A stretch of 33,497 nucleotides of DNA from Pseudomonadota bacterium (lineage in GTDB: Bacteria > Desulfobacterota > Desulfobacteria > Desulfobacterales > Desulfobacteraceae): assembly GCA_018821715.1 (NCBI GenBank), contig JAHJLN010000210.1, positions 1 through 33,497 on the forward strand, read 5' to 3'. The position numbers and the translations under genes were made by a program. This document shows positions 17,318 through 25,487 of this stretch, piece after piece (positions within the stretch are counted from its first letter, which is position 1; the number at the start of each line of letters is the position of its first letter). The notes beneath the pieces were generated by a model that was not told the DNA's origin, searched no databases, and saw only the letters and a program-made list of their open reading frames with translations.

Positions 17318-18028
17318 ATGCTGAACTCAATTTTTATAACGGTTAACCAATGGATGACCGGTGGGATCATCCTGGGGGCAGTGGGATGCTTTTTCTGGGG
17401 AATGATCAGTGTTCTTTTCAGTCCTTGCCATCTGGCGTCCATTCCGTTGATTGTTGGCTATGTCGGCGGTCAGGAAAAGATGATTAACCCTCGGCAGGCA
17501 GGGCTCTATTCTATTTTGTTTACTTCTGGCTTGTTCATCACCATTGCATTGATTGGAATTATCTGTGCCCTGCTTGGCAGGATGCTCGGAGATGTGGGGA
17601 ATTACTGGCAGATTCTTGTGGGCATAATCCTCATCTGGGTGGCTTTAGGAATGCTGGGCGTTGAGAAATGTTCTTTGTCCGGAAGCCTTTTACATAAATT
17701 GAATTTAAAGGGAATGTCCGGGGCTTTTTTCCTGGGACTTGCTTATGGTGTCCTTTCGGGTTCCTGCACCTTTGGGTTTATTGCCCCGATCCTGGCCATC
17801 ATCACGGTCCAGGAAAAAATGACGACAGGTATCTTTTTGATCATCTTTTTCGGTATCGGCCATTGCCTTCCAATTGTTATTGCCGGAAGCTCAACAGCAG
17901 TTATAAAAAAACTGCTTGAAAACAGCGCATGGAACGGTGCGGGTGTCTGGTTCCGAAAAATTGCCGGTTCAACGATTATCCTGCTGGGGGTATATTTTAT
18001 TTTGACACCTTTTTTACAACCGTCCTGA
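17318..18028 (+). CDS. CcdA/DsbD-type transmembrane thiol-disulfide transporter
   Basis: A 236-residue membrane protein with about six transmembrane segments. The two redox cysteines are Cys37 in LFSPCHLAS and Cys150 in LSGSCTFGF, in the repeated positions expected for CcdA. The family carries reducing equivalents from cytoplasmic thioredoxin to periplasmic thioredoxin-like partners. It begins five bases after the exported thioredoxin gene, so the two probably form a pair. It closes the ArsR-led run. Confidence 0.92.
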   Translation: MLNSIFITVNQWMTGGIILGAVGCFFWGMISVLFSPCHLASIPLIVGYVGGQEKMINPRQAGLYSILFTSGLFITIALIGIICALLGRMLGDVGNYWQILVGIILIWVALGMLGVEKCSLSGSLLHKLNLKGMSGAFFLGLAYGVLSGSCTFGFIAPILAIITVQEKMTTGIFLIIFFGIGHCLPIVIAGSSTAVIKKLLENSAWNGAGVWFRKIAGSTIILLGVYFILTPFLQPS

Positions 18029-18188
18029 CCGACTGAAAAGTACGTCGTCATGCTTTTATCAACTTATACATTGGAAATATTCAAATCCAAATGCCAATCT
18101 GATGCAAAAGGCTTGCACTGCTTTGCTCACTTGGATCAGGGGAGTGTGGCTGCATGTCGTCGGAGGCCGTGGGGTTTTAAATTCACAT

Positions 18189-18325
18189 TTATGATTCTTC
18201 CAGTTTTTTAACAATCTCACGGGCTCTGGTATATCCTAAAGGAAAGACCCTATTGCTATCTTCCATATTTTTAGAAGAAATATATTCTTGAAGTCGATCA
18301 GCTATTTTCTTCGGAACAGATAGCG
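18189..18325 (-). pseudogene. Remnant of a tyrosine recombinase (phage-type integrase), C-terminal part
   Basis: On the minus strand an open stretch of about 45 codons ends in TAA at 18189-18191 and is closed upstream by an in-frame TAG. It has no start codon and reads VPKKIADRLQEYISSKN, then VFPLGYTRAREIVKK. The order 'L...Y...(I/V)FP..YT.AR..VKK' resembles the middle of integrase catalytic domains, just before the His-x-x-Arg box. No catalytic residues are retained. It is a decayed fragment, suggesting past insertion here. Confidence 0.45.
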
Positions 18326-18329
18326 CAGG

Positions 18330-18863
18330 CTATGATTGCAATGCCACCCAGGACACCTCACATTCCCCATTTTCAGCGGAGACATAGACAAGACCGTCTG
18401 AAATGGTGACGGAAAGATCCATGGTTCGTTTCACCAGCCCTGCCAATGTTAGAACGTTTTTCCAGTGAAACTGAAAAACAGAAACCCTTAAATTTTGGAA
18501 CTTTGCTTGTTCCTTTGCCCACCAACTATCTGATTTTAAGTTAAAAGAATACACCTTAACGGTTGGAGAAAGACGGGTTGCTTTTTTCATTCTCTCAAAA
18601 GTTGGCTCCCCAATATCAATCCATAATGATATTCGGTCATCCAATGTGTGCGCCCATATATCCGGTTCTTCCACGGAAGAAAGCCCTTTTGTAAAAGATA
18701 AATATTCCTGGGCATTCATGCAAAAAGCCAGAACCCGGGACATCATGCGCTCAAGTGTTTCAGAAGGGTGCTGGGCAAGGGTTAAATTGAGATTGTCATA
18801 ATGATTTCGATCAATGTCTGCCAATGAAATTTTTAATTTATAAATTGTTGGTTTTAATGCCAC
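18330..18863 (-). CDS. yaeQ: YaeQ family protein
   Basis: A 177-residue protein matching the YaeQ family over its full length: the start MALKPTIYKLKISLADID, then HPSETLERMMSRVLAF, EEPDIWAHTLDDRISLWIDIGEP and a C-terminal beta-strand region. YaeQ adopts a PD-(D/E)xK nuclease-like fold; its biological role is not well defined. The gene stands alone on the minus strand between an integrase remnant and an AT-rich stretch, so it may be accessory here. Confidence 0.9.
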   Translation of the reverse strand: MALKPTIYKLKISLADIDRNHYDNLNLTLAQHPSETLERMMSRVLAFCMNAQEYLSFTKGLSSVEEPDIWAHTLDDRISLWIDIGEPTFERMKKATRLSPTVKVYSFNLKSDSWWAKEQAKFQNLRVSVFQFHWKNVLTLAGLVKRTMDLSVTISDGLVYVSAENGECEVSWVALQS

Positions 18864-19444
18864 GGACGCACCCTTATGATTTTCAAAGATAAAAAACGTT
18901 AAGTTCAGCTAAAAACAAGGGACGATTAACCAATCATACCGGGAATGTCAAGCCCCCCAAAAAAGCAGTATTGAAAAGTAGAGATTTTATCTGATCAAAT
19001 TAGTGGAAATGTTGTTGCTTCAGGAAAATTTTGCTAAAAAAATCTTTATACAAATAATTTAAATGCGTGTAATACGAATTGTGGGACCTAAAGCCAGTAG
19101 TAAGCCCTTTAATCTTTCCAGTCTGAATTGTCTGATATTTCAAAACAATGTCAAGATTTGAATTTATATTGTTGAAAATTCAAGGCCCACAAAAAAGCTA
19201 CGCATAGGATAATGATACTTGAGTTTGGGTTTTAAATTTTTGGAGCTTGAAGTATCCAGGGCACAGATGAATACCAAAAGAAGTCAACACCCTTTTGAGA
19301 AAGGGCCTTTCCCAATAATGACAAAGTCAGCACCATATCAGAATGAATATTAAATATAAAAAGCGCGGACACCTTCTTTATTTTAAGGCCTTGACTTCTA
19401 TTTCTTGGTAAATTATGTTGCATTCAAGATGAAAAGGTAATGAT
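18864..19444. other. AT-rich non-coding stretch, no gene supported
   Basis: About 580 bases with no convincing coding frame on either strand. A hairpin CCCTTT-TGAG-AAAGGG (19290-19305) is followed directly by CCTTTCCC, so two alternative stems could form, but there is no T-run to make it a terminator. Nothing else could be identified. The low GC compared with the flanking operons fits a transferred or decayed region. Confidence 0.5.
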
Positions 19445-19945
19445 ATGACCATATATACAATTGGATATGAAGGCTTAAATCAGAAGATTTTTATTGCCTG
19501 TTTAAAGCGGTATAAAATTTCTTTTTTAGCAGATGTACGGCAACGACCTTTGAGCCGAAAAAAAGGATTTTCTAAGACTGCTATGACTGAAATGCTACTA
19601 TCGGAAAATATTAAATATAAAAATTTTAAAGAGCTTGGCACATCGAAAGAGATGCGGGACGAGCTTTATAAAAGTAAGAATCATAACTTATTTTTTAATT
19701 CTTATAAGAAGATGATTGGAGATCATCAAAACCAACTTGATGAACTTTTAGACCTTATCAATCAGGGTGACAATGTTGCATTATTATGTTTTGAAAAAGA
19801 TGCAAATAAATGCCATCGGAAAATTGTTGCAGAAGAGATAAAAGAACGAGATGGAAACGGCATGAAGATTAAACACATTCAGTCCTCAGATTTTCGACAT
19901 GTTAGAAACTCAAATACTTGCATTAAAAAAAACATTTTCTATTAA
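19445..19945 (+). CDS. DUF488 family protein
   Basis: A 166-residue DUF488 protein. The family hallmarks are the start MTIYTIGYEG, DVRQRPLSRKKGFSK (about residues 30-44) and LLCFEKDANKCHRKIVAEEI (about 114-133). The function of the family is not established. The gene is noticeably AT-rich and is surrounded by AT-rich intergenic DNA, suggesting acquisition by transfer. The C-terminus (about the last 25 residues) extends past the conserved part. AAGGTAATGAT gives a moderate ribosome site. Confidence 0.88.
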   Translation: MTIYTIGYEGLNQKIFIACLKRYKISFLADVRQRPLSRKKGFSKTAMTEMLLSENIKYKNFKELGTSKEMRDELYKSKNHNLFFNSYKKMIGDHQNQLDELLDLINQGDNVALLCFEKDANKCHRKIVAEEIKERDGNGMKIKHIQSSDFRHVRNSNTCIKKNIFY

Positions 19946-20099
19946 GATTCCAGTAATATATATTTTTTCTATTCTTGAGTTTTTCCGCACCTGAATACTC
20001 TGAACAGGGATAATTATTCATGAGTGCGACTCTCAAGAGCTATGTGATGAAAGGTTAATATCGACACAACAATAACCGGTAAATTTGATTCATTTTTTA

Positions 20100-20612
20100 T
20101 TACGGGTGTTCGAGCTTTGCCATCCAAATGGCTGTCATTTCATCACTGAACAGGTAAAAATATTTCATTAATGATTCATACTCCGGCCTTTTGCATACTG
20201 AAACAGAAATTTTGGCAGCCTCTTGTGGAGGATAGCCATAGACCCCGCATGAAATAGCAGGAAATGCAATGGATTCACACCCGTGAGAAACCGCCAGATC
20301 CAGGCTGTTCTGATATGCTGAAGTGAGAAGGTTTTCAGGATTTTTATCAATGCCGTATCTGGGTCCCACTGCGTGGATGACATATTTTGCCTTTAGATTC
20401 CCTGCTTCAGTGAGCCGTGCTTCCCCGACCGGGCACCGAACCCTGTTTTTTGTTTTCACTTTTTCACATGCTGCCAACAATTTTGGACCGGCTGCTCTGT
20501 GAATAGCGCCATCCACTCCACCACCCCCAAGCATCCGGGAATTGGCTGCATTGACAATTGCATCTACAGTGGCTTGAGTGATATCACCCTGGACAATTTT
20601 TATCGTATCCAT
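20100..20612 (-). CDS. Macrodomain protein, O-acetyl-ADP-ribose deacetylase type
   Basis: A 170-residue macrodomain. The ATG at 20612 follows an excellent AAGGGGAGAAAT site and is chosen over an upstream in-frame start at 20705. Motifs are VQGDIT (about 7-12), AIVNAANS (18-25), GGGGVDGAIHRAAG (29-42) and the later ISCGVYGYPPQEAA loop, all contacting ADP-ribose. The family removes ADP-ribose or acetyl groups from ADP-ribose derivatives. No ADP-ribosyltransferase gene is beside it, so a stand-alone housekeeping or defence role is equally possible. Confidence 0.93.
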   Translation of the reverse strand: MDTIKIVQGDITQATVDAIVNAANSRMLGGGGVDGAIHRAAGPKLLAACEKVKTKNRVRCPVGEARLTEAGNLKAKYVIHAVGPRYGIDKNPENLLTSAYQNSLDLAVSHGCESIAFPAISCGVYGYPPQEAAKISVSVCKRPEYESLMKYFYLFSDEMTAIWMAKLEHP

Positions 20613-20771
20613 ATTTCTCCCCTTAATATCGATGAAAAGGATTTTCCGCAAAAAAACCGATGATGTGTTTTTTTTGCATCTGTAACAATACCAACCATAG
20701 AACAATCCGCAAAGAAATAATTGGTTTTAAGTCGGATTTTCAGATTTTGGGGTCAGCGAAGCTTAAGGGTT

Positions 20772-21242
20772 TTAAACAGCGACGTCGGCGCCGACAATAA
20801 CCTTTTCCCCTGGTACTTTCAGGATAAAACTTGTTTTGATTCTGGGGTTTCCATCTTCGGTTTTCAGGTTTGGATGCTGATAACTGATCCATCCTTCTCC
20901 CTTGGTTTTGGCCAACTCCAGCATCTCAATCATATACTGTCTGCCATCATTGTCTCTGAGTTTTGTTCCAGTAAACCCGATAAGGCGTTTTACGGGATGT
21001 ACAAGAAATTTTGCGGTTTCATCATCAAAACAAAACACATAGGAATCTTTCCAGATAAAGTCTCCGCTCTTATCTGAGATCTTTTCAAAAGCAGCGTCAA
21101 GACCGATTTCTTTGATCAGGCTTACAGCTTTCCTGCTTTTTGCCACACATTCCTCTTTTGTGGCCTTCTCCTGTGCTGCGGTAATACCTGAAACAGATAA
21201 TATGATCAGGATCAGGCATGCTATTGACAATAATTTTTTCAT
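20772..21242 (-). CDS. Exported single-Cache-domain protein
   Basis: A 156-residue protein with a signal peptide (MKKLLSIACLILIILSV, cleavage near AQE at about 23-25) and a small Cache-like ligand-binding fold: KAVSLIKEIGLDAAFEKI, then FIWKDSYVFCFD, HPVKRLIGF and GEGWISYQHPN. Stand-alone periplasmic Cache proteins bind small ligands and may serve as sensors or accessory binding proteins. A -24/-12 promoter candidate with two tandem sites lies upstream, implying controlled expression. No ligand can be assigned. A weak AAGGATG ribosome site overlaps the start. Confidence 0.8.
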   Translation of the reverse strand: MKKLLSIACLILIILSVSGITAAQEKATKEECVAKSRKAVSLIKEIGLDAAFEKISDKSGDFIWKDSYVFCFDDETAKFLVHPVKRLIGFTGTKLRDNDGRQYMIEMLELAKTKGEGWISYQHPNLKTEDGNPRIKTSFILKVPGEKVIVGADVAV

Positions 21243-21307
21243 CCTTTTCTCCCTGTTAAAAAGTTATTTGTTTGGCCAGATGGCTTACCGGCTGTGTTGA
21301 ATTTAAT

Positions 21308-21323
21308 AGCAATAATTATGCCG
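21308..21323 (-). promoter_or_regulatory. Candidate sigma-54 promoter of the Cache gene
   Basis: The minus strand reads CGGCATAATTATTGCT: GG and GC are 12 bases apart and the -12 box TTGCT matches consensus. It predicts a start near 21297, about 55 bases before the ATG at 21242. Tandem repeats at 21384-21416 lie about 85-120 bases upstream of that start, the usual distance for an enhancer-binding protein. The activator is not identified. Confidence 0.5.
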
Positions 21324-21383
21324 TTTGCCAGGTGATGATGATATCTGCTGTTTATTCAAAATTCATTAGAAAATAAGAGGGTT

Positions 21384-21416
21384 ATAGTGTTCGATAACAG
21401 AGCAGATAGTGTTCGA
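21384..21416. repeat. Two 11-base direct repeats, candidate enhancer sites
   Basis: ATAGTGTTCGA occurs at 21384-21394 and again at 21406-21416, 22 bases apart or two helical turns. The first copy lies inside a small dyad, GTTAT-N8-ATAAC (21381-21398), and the second runs into GTTC-N6-GAAC (21411-21424). Same-face spacing upstream of a -24/-12 element argues for activator binding sites. Confidence 0.5.
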
Positions 21417-21427
21417 ATTTGAACAGG

Positions 21428-21773
21428 ATGGATAAAACCAGGTGCTGCGGCCGCAAAAGCAGGTAATGGGAAGTATAAAATCGATATTGAGATCTATGAG
21501 TCCACCCGCGGATATTGTTTTTACGGGGGGCATGAAAAAGGTCAAAAACTTGAGTACCCAAAGGACTGGGACAGCATCTGTCCCTATCTTAAAGGCAGCC
21601 TTTCGGTTTTTATTGAACAGCTTGCAGAGGGACAGACCTTATCATGGACCTATATTGGGACTTCATATGAAAAAGTGATCAACCAGGGTGGATTCACCAC
21701 AGAATATGTGCGCTGCCCTGACCCATCTGAAAAATACGTTGTGGCTAAAATCATTCGCACCCAGATTCAATAA
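21428..21773 (+). pseudogene. TIGR04076-like small protein gene with a +1 frameshift near its start
   Basis: From ATG 21428 the frame reads MDKTRCCGRKSR and stops at TAA 21464-21466. In the +1 frame a long coding stretch continues to TAA at 21771-21773: GKYKIDIEIYESTRGYC, GGHEKGQKLEYP, ICPYLKGSLSVFIEQL and EYVRCPDPSEKYVVAKIIR. This looks like the TIGR04076 family of small Cys-containing proteins of unknown function. The downstream frame has no usable start codon of its own, whereas joining the two frames gives a normal family N-terminus of about 115 residues. Either a one-base indel has broken the gene, the assembly is wrong, or translation slips +1 at the stop. Confidence 0.55.
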
Positions 21774-21814
21774 ACCATCAGATGCTGTTTTTTGCCAACA
21801 ATATAAAGAGTTTT

Positions 21815-24175
21815 CTATGCCTTTTTCCTTAACAGCCATTTTTCCACCATTTGTGACAGGTCTTTTGAATTCACCGGCTTTGTAATATAATCGTTCATCC
21901 CGGCTTCCAGACATTTTTCTTTGTCCCCTTTCATGGCATTGGCGGTCATGGCAATGACCGGCACCTTAAAATTTTTCACCCCTGTTTCAGGACTCCTGAT
22001 CTCTTTGGTCGCAGCATAACCGTCCAGTTCCGGCATCTGGCAGTCCATGAGGACAAGATCATACGCCATTTCCTTTAAGGCATTGACAGCATGCCTGCCG
22101 TTATCCACCACATCAACCTGAAATCCTAATTTATTAAGCATTTTTATAGCCACTTTTTGATTTATCCGGTTGTCCTCTGCAAGTAAAATTCGTATCAGCC
22201 GCCTTTCCTTTTCAGATAAAGAATACTGGGTGATAATTTCAGTCGGATCTGGTTTTTCAATATCTTTAGTGCGACTGCAAATCCATGACAGACAGGCATG
22301 CAGCTGTGACATTTTTATCGGCTTTGTCAGGTAGGCGTCAAACCCGATTTTTTCCAATTTCCTGGCATCACCCCGCTCCCCCATGGCAGTCATCATCACC
22401 AATCGGCTGCAGTTGATGTTGGGATCATTTCTTATCTTTTCACCCAGACATTTTCCATCCATGTCAGGCAGTTGCATATCAATAATGGCAATATCAAAGG
22501 GTGTGTTGCCGCCAGACGCTTTCAGCAATTTTTCCAATGCTTCCCGGCCATTTTGAGCCTGATCAGATCTGCATTCCCACGATTTAATCTGTTCACTGAT
22601 AACAAAGCGGTTGGTCCTGTTTCGGTCTACGATCAGGATATATTTTCCCTGAATATCTTTGGGGGGAAAAATGGGTTGCAGCGGTTGCTCCTGTTTTTCA
22701 AACTCAGCTGTAAACCAGAATTCAGACCCCACATTGTCCCGGCTCTTCACACCGATCCTGCCGCCCATCATCTGGGCCAGTTTTTGTGAAATAGTCAATC
22801 CAAGCCCGGTTCCGCCATATTTTCGTGTTGTGGAACTGTCCACCTGGGAAAAGGATTTAAACAGCCTGTCCATTTTGTCTTCCGGTATACCAATTCCCGT
22901 ATCCGTGACCTTGAACCTAAGCTTAACCCGTTCTTTGTTTTCTTCTTCCACATCAACACAGATCACAATTTCCCCTTTTGCTGTAAATTTTACAGCGTTC
23001 GCCGTGAGGTTTACGATGATCTGCCGGAGTCTTCCAGGATCTCCCCGCAACAGGGAAGGCACTTCCGGATGAACCATGATTACATATTCCAATCCCTTTT
23101 CTTGAGCTTTGATTGCAGTCATGTCACCCACGGTCTCCAGAGTTACCCTTAAGTCAAAATTAATCATTTCAAGATCCAGCTTGCCGGCTTCCATTTTTGA
23201 ATAGTCCAGAATATCGTTGATCAGGGACAAAAGAGACGTACCACTGGTGTGAATGATCTTTGCAAACTCAAGCTGTTCAGATGTCAAGTCAGTTCCCAGC
23301 ATAAGTTCCGTCATTCCAATCACCCCGTTTAAAGGGGTACGGATTTCATGGCTCATGGCAGCCAAAAACTGACTTTTGGCCTCATTGGATGCTTTGGCAG
23401 TATCCCTTTCAATTTTTAATCGTTCGGCATGTTTCCTTTCAGTGATATCTTCCACAATCCCCTCGAAAAACGAATCATTGGATTCTGGATCTGAAATCAT
23501 ATGTGCCGAGAGACTCGCGTCTATGATGTGTCCATCTTTATGGTAAAAACTTGTGATAAAATTTTTTACTGATTTTTCCTCGATTAACCTGGATAATAAT
23601 TCTTCACGATCTTCAGGTCTGACATATAAGTTGCGAGTAATATTTTTAATTTGTGTCTTAAATTGTTCCGGGGTGTCATACCCATGCATCTTTGCAAGGG
23701 CTTTGTTCGCTGTAACAAGTTTTCCATCAAAGGTTGACTGGAAAATACCCAGGGTTGAGTTATCAAAAATATTCCGGTATTTTTTTTCTGATCGTTCCAG
23801 CTGTTCCTGGTTTTTGAGATCCGTAATCCAGGCATTCATCATCTGGCTTGCAATTTTAACAAGGGGTTGGGTTATAATAAGGGGGCCTGTGATACCGAAT
23901 CCAGCTACTTTTTCCCCATTGACCACAATGGCACAACCGTATCCTTCTTTGGCCACAGGGTCAGCAGCAGCTTGTTCCGCTGTAATTGCAAATTCGTTTG
24001 AACTGCCAATCATCAGTTGCCTGGCACCGGAATGAAACTGACCCAATCTGGATGTGTCCGTTGATTGGATAATATATCCCTCAGTATCGGAAATCACAAC
24101 CGGAAAACCGGTTTCAGTGAAGACCTCTGTCATGAATCGCTGTGTTATTCCCAATATCTTTTTTGATAATGCCAT
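21815..24175 (-). CDS. Hybrid sensor histidine kinase with CdaR-type sensor, PAS, kinase and two receiver domains
   Basis: A 786-residue cytoplasmic kinase. Residues 1-120 form a sugar-diacid-recognition-like domain as in CdaR (ETGFPVVISDTEGYIIQSTD, VAGFGITGP), with no transmembrane segment. A PAS domain follows (about 125-250), then HisKA with His276 in SHEIRTPLNG, HATPase with DTGIGIP and GGTGLGLTISQ, and two receivers (about 511-630, phospho-Asp566; about 662-780, phospho-Asp711). The first receiver has VDRN where most have an acidic pair, so its acid pocket is reduced. There is no Hpt domain and no response-regulator gene next to it, so the output partner is elsewhere. AGGAAAATGGT gives the ribosome site. 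Confidence 0.93.
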   Translation of the reverse strand: MALSKKILGITQRFMTEVFTETGFPVVISDTEGYIIQSTDTSRLGQFHSGARQLMIGSSNEFAITAEQAAADPVAKEGYGCAIVVNGEKVAGFGITGPLIITQPLVKIASQMMNAWITDLKNQEQLERSEKKYRNIFDNSTLGIFQSTFDGKLVTANKALAKMHGYDTPEQFKTQIKNITRNLYVRPEDREELLSRLIEEKSVKNFITSFYHKDGHIIDASLSAHMISDPESNDSFFEGIVEDITERKHAERLKIERDTAKASNEAKSQFLAAMSHEIRTPLNGVIGMTELMLGTDLTSEQLEFAKIIHTSGTSLLSLINDILDYSKMEAGKLDLEMINFDLRVTLETVGDMTAIKAQEKGLEYVIMVHPEVPSLLRGDPGRLRQIIVNLTANAVKFTAKGEIVICVDVEEENKERVKLRFKVTDTGIGIPEDKMDRLFKSFSQVDSSTTRKYGGTGLGLTISQKLAQMMGGRIGVKSRDNVGSEFWFTAEFEKQEQPLQPIFPPKDIQGKYILIVDRNRTNRFVISEQIKSWECRSDQAQNGREALEKLLKASGGNTPFDIAIIDMQLPDMDGKCLGEKIRNDPNINCSRLVMMTAMGERGDARKLEKIGFDAYLTKPIKMSQLHACLSWICSRTKDIEKPDPTEIITQYSLSEKERRLIRILLAEDNRINQKVAIKMLNKLGFQVDVVDNGRHAVNALKEMAYDLVLMDCQMPELDGYAATKEIRSPETGVKNFKVPVIAMTANAMKGDKEKCLEAGMNDYITKPVNSKDLSQMVEKWLLRKKA

Positions 24176-24420
24176 ACCATTTTCCTGCTTCTTTTTATTT
24201 CAAGAAAGTGAGACCCGCCTGCCGAATTTTCGTCAGGACTGTTGATAAATTCAATGCTTGTATGGATATTTCGTTATAGACAATCTTAGGTATTCTGGAT
24301 AAAAATTTGTTTTTTGTCAATAGAAGCAAAAACTAATCTTTAAACCTGTGCTAGGATCTCAGCACAAATCATGGTATCCTTTATTGGCTGAGAGGCTCAC
24401 CGCTCATGGCTCATTTTCTT

Positions 24421-25335
24421 TTATACCAGTCCCATATGAGAGGCTTGATCCCATAATTTTTTTGCAAGCCGCAAGGTGGCCTGGTCAATCATTTTACCGT
24501 CAACCCCGATGGCGCCCTTCCCTTTATGCCCGGCAGCTTCAATGGCATCAAGAACTGTTTTTGCTCTTTTTATATCTTCTGTGGAGGGTGTAAAGATCTG
24601 ATTTACAACATCAATCTGATCGGGATGGATCACCCATTTCCCATCACACCCCACTGCACTGGCCATGGCAGCAGAACGGCGAAGGCCTTCAAGGTCTTTA
24701 AAATGGCCGTAGGGTGCATCAATGGCGAAAAGATCATTGGCTTTTGCTGCCATGACCATTTTACTCAATGGATAGTGCCACCTGTGGCCCGGATAAAGTT
24801 TTTCTTCATTATCACCATGGCCTGAAATCGACGTCAGTTTTGCACCGATTGATTCCGAATAGTCTGCAACACCAAATACAAGGGATTTAAGGCGAAGGCT
24901 TGCTTTGGCGATCCTGGAAACAGCCTCTAGTCCCCGAGCGGTTTCAATGGAGGCTTCGATTTGTATTTCACGATTAAACCCTTTGTCCATTTCTATCCCG
25001 TCCAAAAGGCGGCTGACAAAGTGAACGTCACCAGGATGATTGATTTTCGGAATCACAATCCTATGAATAATGTTGCCGGCCGCCTCAACAATTTCAATGA
25101 TATCCTTATAGGCAAACGGCGTATCCAAAGCATTGATGCGGACCGCTACGGTTTTTTTATTCCAGTTCATATCCAGAAGCGATTGAATGATGGTTTCCCG
25201 CGCCATTGTTTTTTTATCTGGCGGGACGCTGTCTTCAAGATCCAGCATAATAACATCTGCGGCGCTGTTTAACGCTTTCCCATGCATTTTTTTAACATGT
25301 CCCGGTACGGAAAGATTTGATCGGTTGGGTTTCAT
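24421..25335 (-). CDS. CitE/malyl-CoA lyase-like protein (HpcH/HpaI aldolase family)
   Basis: A 304-residue TIM-barrel lyase. The ATG at 25335, 8 bases after a GAGG site, is preferred to the in-frame TTG at 25347. Family motifs are RSNLSVPGH, VIMLDLEDSVPPDKK, VRINALDTPF, QIEASIETARGLEAV (metal or CoA region Glu) and DGKWVIHPDQI. It resembles L-malyl-CoA/beta-methylmalyl-CoA lyases and CitE homologues, which cleave or form C-C bonds between glyoxylate or acetate units and acyl-CoA. Without CitD, CitF or other pathway genes nearby, citrate lyase itself is unlikely. Confidence 0.9.
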   Translation of the reverse strand: MKPNRSNLSVPGHVKKMHGKALNSAADVIMLDLEDSVPPDKKTMARETIIQSLLDMNWNKKTVAVRINALDTPFAYKDIIEIVEAAGNIIHRIVIPKINHPGDVHFVSRLLDGIEMDKGFNREIQIEASIETARGLEAVSRIAKASLRLKSLVFGVADYSESIGAKLTSISGHGDNEEKLYPGHRWHYPLSKMVMAAKANDLFAIDAPYGHFKDLEGLRRSAAMASAVGCDGKWVIHPDQIDVVNQIFTPSTEDIKRAKTVLDAIEAAGHKGKGAIGVDGKMIDQATLRLAKKLWDQASHMGLV

Positions 25336-25390
25336 TGGTATCCTCAATTTTATATATAGTAAAACAAATAATAATATTTAACTGCCATGT

Positions 25391-25411
25391 AAAAAGGCGA
25401 ATATGCCTTTT
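25391..25411 (-). terminator. Probable rho-independent terminator of the C13-peptidase gene
   Basis: AAAAGGC-GAATAT-GCCTTTT forms a 7-base stem with a 6-base loop. Read on the minus strand the stem ends in a T-run, 77 bases beyond the stop of the gene at 25488. The stem has only three GC pairs, so strength is modest; by symmetry it could work both ways. Confidence 0.4.
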
Positions 25412-25487
25412 CTATCTCAACGAGATGTTCCTTCCCTAACACTGTTACCCTTGATTGCCAACGGTTTATTGACTTTCCACTGGATTT

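Noticed and set aside
18945-19010. Possible insertion-sequence end in the AT-rich gap
   Set aside because: No matching inverted terminal repeat, target duplication or transposase frame could be found nearby.
19407-19424. Sigma-54-like TTGGTAAATTATGTTGCA before the DUF488 gene
   Set aside because: GG and GC are 13 bases apart instead of 12, which normally abolishes sigma-54 recognition.
21442-21678. 78-codon plus-strand frame inside the TIGR04076-like gene
   Set aside because: The neighbouring frame carries the family-like sequence to 21773; this one is low-complexity and has no resemblance to a family.
24380-24413. Repeats of GGCTGA/GGCTCA downstream of the CitE-like gene
   Set aside because: The possible stem is only four pairs with mismatches outside and has no T-tract on the correct strand.
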